A stretch of 64,000 nucleotides of DNA. Source: Augochlora pura (taxonomy: Eukaryota > Arthropoda > Insecta > Hymenoptera > Halictidae). Where the stretch lies: positions 9,103,714 through 9,167,713 of the forward strand of contig NC_135777.1 in assembly GCF_028453695.1 (NCBI RefSeq), read 5' to 3'. Under the pieces are notes generated by a model, which saw only the letters and a list, made by a program, of their open reading frames with translations, did no database searches and was not told the DNA's origin. This document shows, piece by piece, positions 11,101-24,450 of this stretch. The first letter of the stretch is position 1; every line of letters begins with the position of its first letter. Made by a program: the position numbers and the translations under genes.

Positions 11101-12861
11101 CTTCTTCGACAAATCCGCGATATTACGAACGATCGATGGAATGGCCATGTCGAAGTTGAACACTTTGCACTGGCACATCATCGATTCCCATAGTTTTCCC
11201 TATGTGAGTCGAACCTGGCCGGAATTCTCGAAATTGGGCTCGTACTCGACTGAAAAAGTCTACACCGAGAAAGATGTGAAAGACATCATCAGGCATGGGC
11301 TCCTTCGTGGTGTTCGAGTATTACCGGAATTCGACGCACCTGCCCACGTAGGCGAAGGATGGCAATGGGTAAATCTGATCTATGTTCTTACGTATTTGTT
11401 CTATTAAGAATAGTTTTCATTAACCCCTTAACTCGCAAACACTTGTATCTACATTCCAGATCTGTAAATCAATTTTTAAACTTGTTTCGTTTGATTGTCG
11501 AAAGGAAATGTATCAATAAAGTAAGTTTATACGGCTTACTTGAAACCATTCTTTGTTCATTTTGTGACATACACGGGTATAAGAAGTTAATGAAATCGAA
11601 ATGTTCTAATAAAGACAATCTGTTCCCATTTTTGGCGAACAACGTGACGAATTATTTAGAATTGCTGATACGAGCAACCATCTCTAAGATTTTTGTGCGA
11701 AAAATGCTTTACCGAAGAAAATGGGAACAAATTATGCATCTGATGATTGCGTGATCATACTTTGATGTTTAATCTTCGATAAATATGTAAGGGAGGACCT
11801 TTTTCAGGTGAAAGACGATGCGATCGTTTGCTTCAAAGCAGAGCCCTGGAAGAGCTACTGTGTCGAACCACCATGCGGCCAATTGAATCCGAGCAGCGAA
11901 GTGATGTACGATGTCCTCGCAGGAATATACAAAGATATGGTGGAAGATTTTCAGCCAGACATTTTTCACATGGGTGGTGACGAAGTGAACTTGAACTGCT
12001 GGAAGTCTTCGCCTGTTATAACGGAGTGGATGCAGTCTGTGCAAGGCTGGAATCTATCGGATTCGAGTTTCTACAAGCTCTGGAATCATTTCCAGAGCAG
12101 AGCACTCGAGAAATTAATAGTCGCTAATGGCAATAAAGAAATTCCTGTTATATTGTGGACCAGCGGCTTGACCAGCCCCGAGAATATTAATTATCTCGAA
12201 CCTAGCAAGTACATCATTCAGATTTGGACGACTGGGGATGATCCGACGATCGACAGACTGTTGCGTAACGATTTCGACGTGATCTTTTCGAATTACGATG
12301 CGCTCTATTTAGACTGCGGGTGAGCAAACGATTTGCTAACTGTAGAACTTCTTTCTATCACATCTTCTTCGTTCGAATTCCTTTCAGCTCTGCGGCCTGG
12401 GTAGGCGAAGGGGAAAATTGGTGTGCTCCCTACAAAGGCTGGCAGAAGGTTTACAATAATTCTCCTCTGATGATAGTAAAATCGAAAAATCTCTTGACCA
12501 AGAAGCATCATATATTAGGTAAACCTTTGTACTACTTTTTTTTAGCATTTCTGGAGAAAATTCTATTTAAATTATTCTGTAAAGATTCTATAAACATTCT
12601 ACGCTCGTGTGTGTGTATTTTGTTACAGGGGGTGAAGCTGCTCTTTGGTCGGAGCAAGCTGACAGTGCCACTACTGATTCGAAGATCTGGCCCAGAGCTG
12701 CAGCACTAGCTGAAAGACTGTGGGCAGAGCCAAATTCGACTTGGATTCACGCGGAGCAAAGAATGCTCAGACAGAGAGAACGATACGTGTCCAGAGGATT
12801 CGATGCAGAGTCTTTGCAACCCGAATGGTGTCTGCAAAATCAGGGCCAATGTTACGCTTAA
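8166..12861 (+). CDS. Beta-N-acetylglucosaminidase (chitooligosaccharidolytic-type, GH20)
   Basis: Secreted or lysosomal GH20 enzyme removing terminal GlcNAc from chitooligosaccharides or N-glycans. Six exons (8166-8380, 9724-10135, 10922-11368, 11808-12319, 12388-12518, 12629-12861) give 649 residues. A second in-frame ATG at 8310 (Met49) starts a clean signal peptide, MIVLLIAAFLLQ. Starting there gives 601 residues, nearer the family's usual 590-600, so Met49 may be the true start. An N-terminal GH20b-like domain (about 73-230) precedes the catalytic barrel. RGVLLDTSRNFF, LNTLHWHIIDSHSFP and the acid/base pair in HMGGDEV (Asp416-Glu417) are intact, as are ILWTSG, GENWCAPYKGW and GGEAALWSEQ. 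Cysteine spacing (WHYTCKAGLC near the start, a terminal CLQNQGQC) fits the chitinolytic subgroup. Introns 1-3 are 1.3, 0.8 and 0.4 kb and show no other genes. Confidence 0.94.
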
Positions 12862-13447
12862 CTAGCATTAAAGCATTCGAACGGCTTGTCTAGAGAAATT
12901 AAAGCCAATTAAATTTCTAGTTCTCTATTCTTAATAATAATTTCGCCATCATCACCTTGCATATTCTCCTTTTATCTCTTACCTAATTATTTATATTAGT
13001 GCCTGCGACCAGAATAGTATACTCGATTCATCTAGGGAGTGACTGGCGTCACAAATCAGACTGTAAGAAAAAATCATGTTTTATCATTATAAACCTTTTA
13101 CGCTTCGTAGGTGGCAATTCGTTAATTTCTCTGCGACTGCGTAGTAGCTTGTCCTTTGATATAATATTTCAAATTTAACTGCGATATGAAAATAGGTGAA
13201 ATATGTTGGATAATGCTTTTGGAAAATGTGTAAAGACGTCGTAACAGGACGTAGAAAGATCAATAATCAACACGTTGATCGATTCCATAATTTATATTTG
13301 TTATATATTCGTGATAATGTTTTCGAATTTATGATTACGATATGATATAAGTATGATATAAGTGTGTTTAAAGTCGAATGAATCGACGGTCCTTCTCACT
13401 GTTCCTTCTTTTCCGCTTTTACGTATTTTTCGCACTTTGTCGCCAGC
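12862..13447. other. Tail-to-tail intergenic stretch (hexosaminidase / adenylyl cyclase)
   Basis: This holds the two converging 3' UTRs. The minus strand stays open for 48 codons after the adenylyl cyclase UGA (13304-13447). Otherwise nothing is recognised. Confidence 0.5.
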
Positions 13448-16400
13448 TCAATAACTATCTTCCTTATTGTCGAACGATGTCTTCAAGAAATACGTGGTCA
13501 AGGTTCCTTTGCCTTTGACGTAAGTTGGTCCCCGACAGGTCAATTCGTATCCTGCTGTCATCAGAATCTTGGCGGTGTCTTCGGTGACCTGGAGCTTTCC
13601 CATTTCTCCGCAGCTATCCATTCTGGATGCTACGTTGACGGTGTTTCCCCAAATATCGTATTGAGGTTTCTGGGCTCCAATTACGCCTGCTATCACGGGC
13701 CCGTGATTCAATCCTTTGACCAAGAAACGCTCTCAATTTGTAGAAGTTATGGGCACGGTGGTTATAATTTCGTAGAAATGATACGTGGCAGAACTCACCT
13801 ATTCTCAATTTAAACCTCTGAAATGATTCTTTATTGATTTGATCTAGAATCGTCATCAGAGCAAGAGCAAATTCGACCAGGATGATTATGTTGTGATCCT
13901 GTTGCTTGAGCGGATCCTAAAAATCGTACAATATGTAGAGAACAAAGATCAGGATATTCCCTTTGATTGAACAACAATAAAAGAAGACGCGTGTCACCTT
14001 CTCATCAGTGTCCTCTTTTCCCGGACTGAGGCCCGAAGCGAGCATGTAAGTGCTGCCGATGGTTTTAATTTTCTCGATGCCGGAGAATTTTGGTTTTAGC
14101 AGTAGTTTGTCAAAGTCGCAGATAATCTCGTTCAAAAGACGCAAACACTCTAATCCTTGTTTGTTAATGTCAGTCTCATCGTAAAACTCTTTGTAATTCG
14201 GGATCGATGCGAACATCACCGCGATACTGCTGTATCTTTCGTGATAAAGTTCCTATTGCAATCACGATACGACGTAATAATGAACATGTTCTCATTGTTT
14301 GTTAAATCATATTATTTTTTTAGAGAAATATTTGTGTCGAAAGCAATATTTTTCAAGGTAATCCTGTTTATCAAAACACTTCACTCGATTATCGATATAC
14401 GTAAGTATCATAAACAGCAGGTTGATTTAAAAATTACTATGACAAAAATTACTTGACAATACAAATAAAAGTAACTCTTATAGCAAACATGCTTACAGAA
14501 CTTCCATTGCAGAAGACACACTTTAGAAGATAATGTTAGATAAAATAGTAAAAGAAGTTAAGTACTCTGATTTTTAACTTTTAATAATTTTTAGACCAAT
14601 TTATAGAATAATCCGCATTGCAGAGATAAGGTTTGTACAATCCATCTTACCTGAGTAGCCCTTGCATTCGTTAAGAAATGTTCCGCCACGTGAGCCGGTA
14701 ATATGTTCTCGAGGAGGATCTTGTTAATGCCTCTCATCGTTTCTACCTGTTCCTGTTCGATTTTCAGTTTACTCTGCCAGAGAAAATCGATCCTAGACGT
14801 ATACTCCACTTGCCTATCCAAAACGTGAAGCACTAGACAGGCGAGTATAAGGAAATATCCAATTCGAAGCAAATAATGAGCCCAATAATATCTGAAATAT
14901 GGCATATAAGCTATCGGATGGTATTCGAGATCTTCAAAGGACCAACAATGTAATCTTGGTATCACTTACTGATCGTTCTCTAAGGAGTGGTGGAAACATG
15001 AGACTGGCACTTGCGACAGTGTGATCAGTATTACTATCGCGGATGTGCACATTACGCAAAATTTCAGCAAGAAACCGACGCGCAGGTGGGTCCAACCAAC
15101 GATCAAAGTCATCACCGCGGAATAGATATAAAACTAAAGCAACACCCCCTTATTACAATACTATCTCCATCATAAGAATCATTGCTATGGGTTATTCCGT
15201 GTCAAGTAATCACAGTTTTGGACGCACATTTTTGGATTCTTACAAAACTTTGGAGATCCGCAGAACTCGACTGATGTTTGAATTTGTTTAGTTATAAGGG
15301 TGGAAAGTAAGGGGCGTGTATTTCAAATTTTCGCTATAGGCTCAGATAAAAAAAAATTGAAAAGACATCGCTTTTTTATATTGTTTGTTATTCCATCCAA
15401 TTACTATATTTGTAAAAAGATTGTCTAGCAAAGAAGTTTAAAGAAGTTATTCCGTTTTACTTGGTGTCCACATCTATTTGTCCATAACTGTATGTGTGTG
15501 TGCGAATATACATTTGCTATACCTCTAATCGACGAAAGTGGAAGTTAATACACGGTGTCAGAACGAAATCCTGCCGATTTGGTGGAAAGTATTCATTTAT
15601 CTGATCCCTGTCGATCAAGCTAAGCATCGAGGAGATGGTCGACAAAACTATCGTGACCAAGTATACCATTATTCTAATAAGTCTGCTTTTGGCTAACCGA
15701 TTACTGGCGTGCTCGCTCTCGGTTTTTGTTCTAGCAGACAACCATAACGTCACGGCGAGGATCAACAGCAACAACAAACCTGTCAGGAAGCAGCTGTAAA
15801 CTATAATGCTTCTGTAACAGAAAGGATTTAACACTGGGGAGTTTCCATTCGTTTATCTTTACTATGCAATACGCATTTACTCTTGCCGCAGCTAATTTTT
15901 ATTTATCGAGTTGCGTAGTGCGAAATGCCGGGATTCTTATCAATGACAAATTTTCAGGAATATTTTCGAGACTTTTTTCAAAGAGGAATTTTCAAGGGTG
16001 AGATTACCGTAGTTCTCGAACAAATTTTTAAGAAATTCTTAAGGGTTGGACTTTGATTTTCTAAGAACTATTCAAAAACAGCAAGTGGGGTATTATTTGT
16101 TGAGATTACTGATTAAGTTCATCACATGAATGCAGAACTGCTACAAAATTTTCATAGCGTCGGAGATTGCTTGGTACACTTACTTAGGTAAATAGAGGAT
16201 CTGAATGACGAAAATCATCGCGTAAATGACGATGGAGGCGGGCAGATACCAGGCATATTGCTCATCAATCTGTTCACGGAACCGAGTTTCATCGGTTTGG
16301 TCGTTGAACCGATAGGTAAAGGGTGACATACCATCTGTACCATTTCCGCTGCACCACTGTCTGTCATGTTTGCACGCGTAAACGTAGGTGACGATGAAAT

Positions 16401-19400
16401 AATACGGCATCATTATATTTGTCTTTTTATCAAAAATACAAGAAAAGAGAGCAACTCACTTTACGTCAACGAAACAACTGGAATTATTGTTCTCCAAAAG
16501 ATTCGATTCAATCAGTGCGATACTCTGTAACAAAAAGGAACCGTGATTTATCTTTTTTTATGAGAATTCTAATATTTTTATCAGTAATTCATTCTTTCGC
16601 ACGTCTATAGTTCGGAATGATGAATCGTGGAAGCATTAGTGAAGAAGAATTCGATTTCCGTCAGACATAGTTTCTTCATTCGAAAATTCGAAGAAAGGAG
16701 ATTTTTACTTACTGTTAGGCCAACATTTTTTGCAAGTGTAGCCTCTGCGATATTAGCGAACGGTTTGTCCGCGCCCCAGCATTCCACGTATTTCGTCATT
16801 TTGCTGCTTGGTCGCGATCTGTTTGAATATGAGGAGAGATTTTTCAATATTTGCAATCTTCGTTTCATGTAATGCAAAGACGACCAGCGTGATAAGTACA
16901 CTTAATCTCATCTGTAGATTTGGCGAACGTTTGACGAATATTTTGTTTATTGTTATTTTACACTCGCCTAATATCTGCATAATTGCAGAAGCAGATTTCA
17001 GTTAGAGTACACAAACAGTATACATATACAGCATCAACCGATCGGTTTAACCAATATCGTTACGTTGAATTATAAGGTCAGGCTTTGTTATGCAGGTCGC
17101 CTTAAGTGATGCAAGCCATTAGCAAGCTCGACATGAAACACTTCCAGCTATTACGCAGCTAATACAAGCACGTTGTAGCAAAAGTTAATTTGGTTGGATA
17201 GAAGGTATAATTTTGAAAATTATGTACAATATTTTTATAACGAAATTTTAATATGATAGCGTTTTGATATATTTAGTATACAATAGGAATTTCCAATTAA
17301 ACAGTAATTAATGGAAATTAAAGCTTCGCGCTCGAGTGGTGACTCTGAGGCACCACTAAAATTTTTTTATCACGTTCCAAAATAATTTTTGTACCAACAA
17401 AGTTTAGATTTAAAAAATTATAAGTAACAAAACTATTGGCATGAATTACAAGAAGCAATTTCGTATGTGTAAAAGTGCATCTTGTTACATAGCTTGGAAA
17501 TACTACGAGACAGGAAAATTGTTTTAGTTTTACTATTAAAATGGTTTCGAATGCAAAAGGTTAAATTTGCACGTATATTCGTTCTTCTATGTTCCGAGTA
17601 TGTTGGATAATCAGAATTAATAATTGAAGAATATATTTCGAGGGCACATAAATGTCTTAGCCCTTATCCATCTAGAAAAATCTGAATAACTGAATGTTAC
17701 TATTAACGTTAGCGATTAACCGCGTCGATTTCATACTAAAAGTTACCATAACCATTATCTTCGTAACTTTTCTTTAAAAATTTCTTGTTTTGTTTGTCAA
17801 TAATTAAAAGAATACTAGAGCATTAAAAAACAAATTAAGGGTACATGATTGTTAAAAAGAATCCATTCCATTCACATCTTGCAAAAGAACTTTTTTTATT
17901 TATTGTCGAAAATAAAGTGAGCAAGAATCATCAATAGCGGAAATTAAAAGTAGTGGCATTTGTGAGAAGTGGTTCCACTTGTAGCAAAAGCTTAAAGCTC
18001 GTTTCAGGGGTTTATCTACGGTCAATTATGGCGAACAGTTTGTGTGTTTTCTACCCTCTTTGGCGCTGTGCGGACTCTCGATTAAACTTCGAGATTTTAC
18101 CACAACCGGAGCCACTTGTCATGAAAGATGCTACTTTTCTAGTGAAAGACGAAAGGAGCATCAATCATCCGCTCGATATTTTCAATTATAAATTAATATT
18201 TCTTGCGAGATATAAATGCTGGAGTTTCCTAAACGTTTCCATACCCTCAAAATATTTCGTTAGCCTCTCAATTACCATATTTTAGTTCCACGTACAATTG
18301 CATGAAAAAGTACAAGCTGTTATTGCAGAAGTGGTTTTAGCTGTGTCATCGCATCACACAAACCCTTTACATGAAATTGGCTTTTTTAATGAACTAACTT
18401 TGGACTCACCTCGACGGCATCCTTGTAGTAAGGCTGCTCCCCTCCTTTCCTGTGCCGTTATCTCCCTTGCCGTTCTCTCCACTTTTCTAACAAAAACGAA
18501 AAAATCATTGTGCTACTTTTACATACCTCGCCGACATATTAATTAGTAACAACATGTAAGACCCTTTCGTAATATACCAAAATCGATTGTTTGAGTCTTG
18601 CAGCACCATATCTTAAATACGTGAAGAATAATCGTACGTTCTGCGACTCGAAGGGAAATACTTAACACTTTATCGACCGGTCACCCGGTCGTAAAAATTT
18701 TCGTTTCTATTTTGATTTTATTTATCTTATTAACCGCGAAAGATATTTAATATATGCAAAGTTATATAATGATATTGAAACTTGTAGTACAATCTAAGAC
18801 ATTTATCATAATAATAGATACGAAATTAATGGTTATTATTGCAACCGATTCACAGGCTACCGATCGGGGGGAAAAGCCGATTTATAGGCTACCGGTCGAT
18901 AAAGTGTAAACCAATTAAAACGATAGATAATGAAACGTAAAGATAAACCAATTACACATCGGCAATAAAATCCCTATCGTTCAAAAACGATCCAAAGACT
19001 GCCCGAGGGATTCAAAAGTCACAGTTCAAATCCCGAAGTTTAGATGAAATTCGAAATCGAAAATACAGAATCCCTGACGCGCAATTGTGTGGAATTGATC
19101 GCTTCACCTTCGGCGGTACTATCAAGAAAGTTTCGATGTTGTGGCTAGCCAGATAACTTTCTCGAGATCCTCCGTCACCGGGTTCGACCTCGAAGCGGTT
19201 GCCGAGTTGCAGGAGGGTAGCTTTGGTGATGTGTACCCGCCTACATGAGAAAGGAATGCGGGAAACAGTTAGAGAAGCTAAAAAAGCGACTGTACGTTTT
19301 CTGGAACTATAGAATTCTAATTATACCCGGGTAAACCGCCGCTCTCCATACGATTCGCCAGTGAGACGTCGTCGCTCCAGACATCGAACTGCCATTTGCG

Positions 19401-21477
19401 CAAACCGAGCACCCCGCACAAGACGTTCCCGGTGTGTATGCCGATTCTCATGTCCACTTGGAACCCGGTCGCCTCCCGCACAAACCTAACGTGCCAAACG
19501 TTCGAGAAACACCGAAACAAAGAGTCGCAATTTCACAGCTATCTTTCGTAGTCCCTCACCTGATCGCATCTATCATTTCAAGGCCCATGTTCACGCAGTT
19601 GTACGCATGATTCGGCCGCGAGACCGGCAGTCCTGAAACGCAGTAGTAACAGTCACCCAGGATCTTGATTCTCATGCATTGATTATCCTAAAAATGCATG
19701 CTGAATGTTTACGGGTCCCTGTAGAAGTTCCGGTCGTCGTGATGAACACGATGCGTGCAAGGCAATCAATTAATAGAGACAGACGTGTTACACACTTAGA
19801 CGAGGCAGAAGCAAACCACTTGTCTTTACCTGTGCTATTTGATCGAATCGTCCAAACAGTTCGTTCAGGGTTCGCACCAGTTCCGAAGCAGACAATTGTT
19901 CCGAAAGGGGCGTGAAATTCACAATGTCCGCGTACAGAATACTAATTCGCGCGCCAATTGAAACAAGATCGTTCCGTCGTTATTATGTGTGCAGAGTTAA
20001 CAGTTTGAAACGTATCGCTTTTATTCCGTAGACCTTCTGCGATCTAGGACTTATCGGCTTACCTAACGTTGTTATGCCTTTGCACGTACATTTCGTGAAA
20101 TCTGGTTTGCTGGTGCTTGGTGGCCTCTTGACACGCATCCGCCATTTTCAACATGATACTTCTTTTTACCTGCCTCAGGATCAATCGTACATTTCAGCTG
20201 CCTCGTATGCGAATTAATTGGTCAATTATTTCTTTATAAATTACAATTCGTTGAAATCAACGGAGCTTAGATGAGACCACTAATTTTTTTTTATCTGATG
20301 CTACTGTATCTCGTAATTGGGTCTCGTTCATCCGAAAAGTCGCGAAATCTTTAGAAACGATTTTTGTACTTCTGTTCAGTTGCATTCGTCCATTAAGAAA
20401 ACATTTCCGAAATTGAAAGAACTCACCTCAGCTGCGATGTAAGCAGGAATAACACTCAGTAATAGCTGTTCCTGTTGCTCCCTTTCACATTCCAGCTTGA
20501 TTCGGGATTCGATAACCGTTTTAGTCCCGGAGAACGTTCTACTATGAGCTTTCGCGGTTAGTATACTGTAATAGGAACCCGCTAGAACGGCGGCAGTCAG
20601 GAACACGATATCCCCACACGTCTAAACAACCGAACAAGCAACAAACAAATTACTCCGACACGAACGCAACCAGAACGGAGCTAAATAGGATAAACAGAGA
20701 GAAAGCAGGTACCTCGGCTACGTTGGAAAGACTCGAGTAACTGTAGAACAAGACATTTCTGCCTACGTAAACTACGATGAAGATGACTGCGAGGATAGTT
20801 GGTGTCTGACGAGATCCTCTCGGCACGACAGCCACCATCGCGACTATCATGATGAACAAGGACACGGAACTCTCCAAGCTCAAAATTCCGATCCCAAGAA
20901 TCACGGAAGCTGCGAAGCCTATGAGAAATCTAGTCCTAGCCGACGTTAACGTCGACGGCAGCTGTGTCAGCAACAGCAAACTCAACGAGGAGAAGATCAT
21001 TATCGTTAAGCTTGTTACAGGAACGACCATTCTATATAGATCCTGTGAACAGAAACTACCTTGCGTAAGGTTCTACCCTCCGCCGAGTAATTGACTTTCG
21101 CAATTGAAGCTTTTAAGGGAAAGCGATCTAGATTATCTCTCATTGTTGAACCTTTCTCTCGAATTATGCCTCGACGCTCGTTCCGTTTTCAATTTTACTC
21201 TCTTCTTATTTTAATGAGATACAGCGAGTTGTACACACGCGCAGAATTAAATTGTTCGCACATTCATAAAGAAAACAATATTAAGAACAATCGGAACGAG
21301 GTGAATTTACCCGATAGTTCGCTGCACAAATAACTCCCACGGCTAAAATCGAGCCGATTAGCGCGACAAGCAGAGTGCCGGTGTAAAGAGACGCCGTCAA
21401 CTTTCCTTCGTACTTGTCCCGAAGCTGTTCCAATTCCTCGACATCCATTTCATTCCCAGCGGACTCCTTCGATCTCT
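13448..21477 (-). CDS. Adenylyl cyclase, twelve-pass membrane class III (type 2/4/7- or ACX-like)
   Basis: Makes cAMP at the plasma membrane, normally under G-protein control. Eighteen in-phase exons: 21311-21477, 20713-21042, 20427-20621, 20063-20169, 19830-19941, 19560-19687, 19327-19485, 19108-19240, 18410-18486, 16713-16818, 16460-16524, 16184-16348, 15523-15811, 14970-15133, 14651-14891, 13998-14252, 13799-13916, 13448-13713. From the ATG at 21448 the protein is 1,015 residues. Exon 1 opens with an acceptor (TTTTTAG), so a further 5' exon is possible. Order: six membrane spans, C1 with both metal aspartates (ILYADIVNF and KILGDCYYC), the C1b signature ECWGADKPFANI, six more spans, then C2 with LNHGPVIAGVIGAQKPQYD and WGNTVNVASRMDS. 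DIVNF replaces the common DIVGF. C2 resembles mammalian AC2; the exact insect subtype is uncertain. The intron at 18487-19107 carries a small transposon; that at 16819-18409 shows nothing. Confidence 0.9.
18662..18909. mobile_element. piggyBac-like MITE in an adenylyl cyclase intron
   Basis: Perfect inverted termini read ACACTTTATCGACCGGT at 18665-18681 and its reverse complement at 18891-18907. The left end is preceded by TTAA (18662-18665). The right end is followed by TAAA, a one-base departure from the expected TTAA duplication. The interior is about 200 bases, has more copies of the ACCGG(T/A) motif, and no coding capacity. CAC-starting termini with TTAA target sites are typical of piggyBac; the assignment is inference. 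Confidence 0.65.
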
Positions 21478-24450
21478 CTAAAAACCAATATCGAGCACCG
21501 AAAGAATAGTGTGTTCAACCATATTTCTTTTCAAAGGGAGACTTTGGTCTAGAAAATTAAGTAAATACATATATACACGTATAACACACCGAAGTTTCGT
21601 TTTCGCTATTTCGCCGGCTACGGTCATAAATAGTCTCAATAAAAAATGAAATCAGAAGCAATGTTATGCATGCTATGTTGTGCTAAATGTTATGCTAATG
21701 TTAGCAATGTACAATTTTCTTAATTGCATTACATATGTTTCTCTTTACTACCCAAAAGTAACATTTTCTTAGTGCTTAAAGAAAAGCAAAGTAAAAGAAT
21801 CAGCAGAATTGTGTAATTCGAATAAGGAAATTGTAAATTTAACAAGAATAAATAATGCAACGATTAAAAAGATAAAACAGCATTATTGTTTTAATAGCAA
21901 TTGAAAAATAGTTTGAAATAGCGAGTAGAAAATAGATTCAAACATAATTCGAGTATAATTTTGGATTTGATAACTTTACTGGTAAGAAATTCCTAAAAAT
22001 GAGCATAAAGTTCGATCAAAAGCATAAATATTTCAAACGAGTTTAGGAGTATCGCTGCGTCGCTGTGGTATCAATCAATGCCGTTTCTTCAAATTTTATT
22101 TGTGACTTCCCTTATCTCAAGGTTCAGTTGGAATTGTCAAAACCAGTCAGACCTCATCTGAGTTACTACAGCTCCTTTATAAGAAACATATAAGAAATCC
22201 AGAGCGGAGACAAACGGGGCTTGCTCGATTGAGTTTTATTCATTTCCAGATCAACTTCGTTGATAACAAATACTCATCCCGTTTAAAAAAAAAGGGAGTG
22301 TCGCACAGGAGCGTCGATCAATGCGCGTTAGAATAGCGGCCGCGGTGTCGGCGGCGGTGATAGAAGCATTACTAAGCAGATCGTATTCCCTCATTAACAG
22401 CAGGATACGCATCGAGTAAAATGAAATTGCAATCCAAACGGAACCAGCAAAAATTTCTAACGAAATTTCCGCCGCGTTTTATTCGAAGGGAACAAGAAAA
22501 GCTTCCGAGTGACACGGAGCTGTTGCAAATATAAATGACTCGTTCAGAAACATGATCCCTTGCCGTCTCGCATTGTAAAACGAAATAAACTCTCTCGGAT
22601 CGGCTATTCTCTGCCAACGAAAGTATGCCTTAACTTGCGCGCTTGTAACAACACGGTGTCCCTAACAAAAATCGCTACTAGTGACACGCGCTCGCGATAT
22701 AATCGCGGCATCGAATTTCGCGCAAAGGAAAACGAATTAATAATGCGGCAATAATCGGGGAATTAATGACCATCGTTTACTACATTTTTTAGTCTCAAAC
22801 AGCAAGGTGTTTCATCTACGACGACCGACGGCGAAAGAAAATGGTGGTGATCAAATTTTAATCGAGTCGAAGTATGTACTCCGGATATGCGGCTACAAAA
22901 GAAACGAATCCCGAGGTGAGGGACACTCGAAATGCAACCAAAAAAGGACACGAGCAGTCAGTGTTTATGAGGAAGCAGACACAGCGGGAACGGGCAATGT
23001 GTTCCACGACCGCGACCGCGACCGCGGCCGCGATTCTCCGGGTGCTCCCTTAATTTCAGCAGTTGGCCCACCACCAAGAATTATTTTCGATCTATGCCGT
23101 CAGATTTTCATATCCCTTTGCTCCTGCACTGCGTACTGATCGCAATTAGTCACACATAAATATTATTTCCGCTGTTGGTGTCTGTGACGTCGGGTCGGTA
23201 GGTAATTTTGATTCCGCGTTCGCAGCCATCGGCCGGAGAGATCGTCGTATTTGCGTATGGGTCAGCCTTAATTGCCATTAATTCCGGTTCAAGTTCAGTC
23301 GTGCGTTAACTCGGATCATACATATTCTAGCAACAATTGTCATTGTTTCCAATTGTTTAATAGGTACGTATCCACCCGATCTTTACCTTCCTTTACCATG
23401 CTGGTAGCAATATCTTCCTCCGTCCTCTTCTCCATTTCTTCGGTCTGGTCCGGTGGATTTTTATCCGCGATCGAACAAATCAATCGAATCTTCACGTCGT
23501 TCCTCGCATTATGACAATGGGCTATTTCAAACGACGCCTGTCTTCCGCGCCCGTAAATCGGGCAAATTGGCACAATTAGATTTTCGAACGTAAACGCAAA
23601 TCAAATGCAATTGTAATGCTTCAAATCCTGCGCGTGTCGCCACTCATCTAAACACCTTTTACGAAAGTTCACGTGTCTAGATCCTTCTTAGTAAAGTAAA
23701 CCGTCGGTTTCCCTCGATAGATGTTGGATATCCTTTCCGGCAATAATCGCACGATTTACGCAACAATCCGCGATTCGGTTTTCTCAATATTGTATCCGGA
23801 AACACTAATTTCGATACTCGAGCTTAGTCAATGAAAAGCTTTGCTACCGGGGGAAACGTACATCCCAACCGTTTTTGCGGCTGAGAAACTTGCAACTGGT
23901 GGCCGAATTACGAGCCAAGTTTATCGGAAAGCTTTCCTATAATCCATTCCGTGTAACTTCCTCGCTAGCTAGTTTCATCATCGTACAAACTATACAAAAC
24001 CGTACACACTCTTAGTGTATTAGTCACTCTGCTTGTTTTTCTTTTATTCGTTAGCATTACTACATTCTACAGATCCGTTACGATCCCGACCCGACGCGAT
24101 TCCCGTAGTGAACTTGCTTAAATAAGACGATTTGGTTTGTTTTTCATAGGTATGACCACCGCGGCCCCCTTTCTCATGTTCTATTCTGGAATAGAAATAA
24201 CAATGGATCTTTAGACACATTTTAAAATAAATTTTATTGATCGATATTATTAAAGCGAGACAGTTTGCAACTTGAACGTAAATTTGTTCAGTATTTTTCG
24301 TATCTTGAATACCGTGGAATGTTAAACCTATCCAATGAATTCGTGGCCTCAGGTACCCATCGTGGAAACTGTTCAGTTTCTCGTTTTCTTTTTTAAACAG
24401 TAACAATCTTTTTACAACGTCACGCAATTAATTCCAGCACGGATAGAAAA
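21478..24450. other. Long intergenic stretch: adenylyl cyclase 5' side and E(z) 3' side
   Basis: No supported gene. The part from 22,300 to 23,300 is distinctly richer in GC and CpG than its surroundings (for example GCGGCCGCGG near 22338 and the repeated CGACCG block at 23007-23031). It is the best candidate for the adenylyl cyclase promoter or first exon. Short open frames here on both strands have no recognisable content. The E(z) 3' UTR should occupy roughly 24,200-24,450, with a minus-strand AATAAA at 24233-24238. Confidence 0.45.
23007..23031. repeat. CGACCG short tandem repeat
   Basis: About three to four tandem copies of a CGACCG unit end in GGCCGCGATT. This GC-only patch lies in otherwise AT-rich DNA. 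Confidence 0.7.

Noticed and set aside
22372..23573. Several 60-110 codon open frames on both strands upstream of adenylyl cyclase
   Set aside because: GC-rich composition lengthens random frames. None shows a domain or a junction in phase with adenylyl cyclase exon 1.
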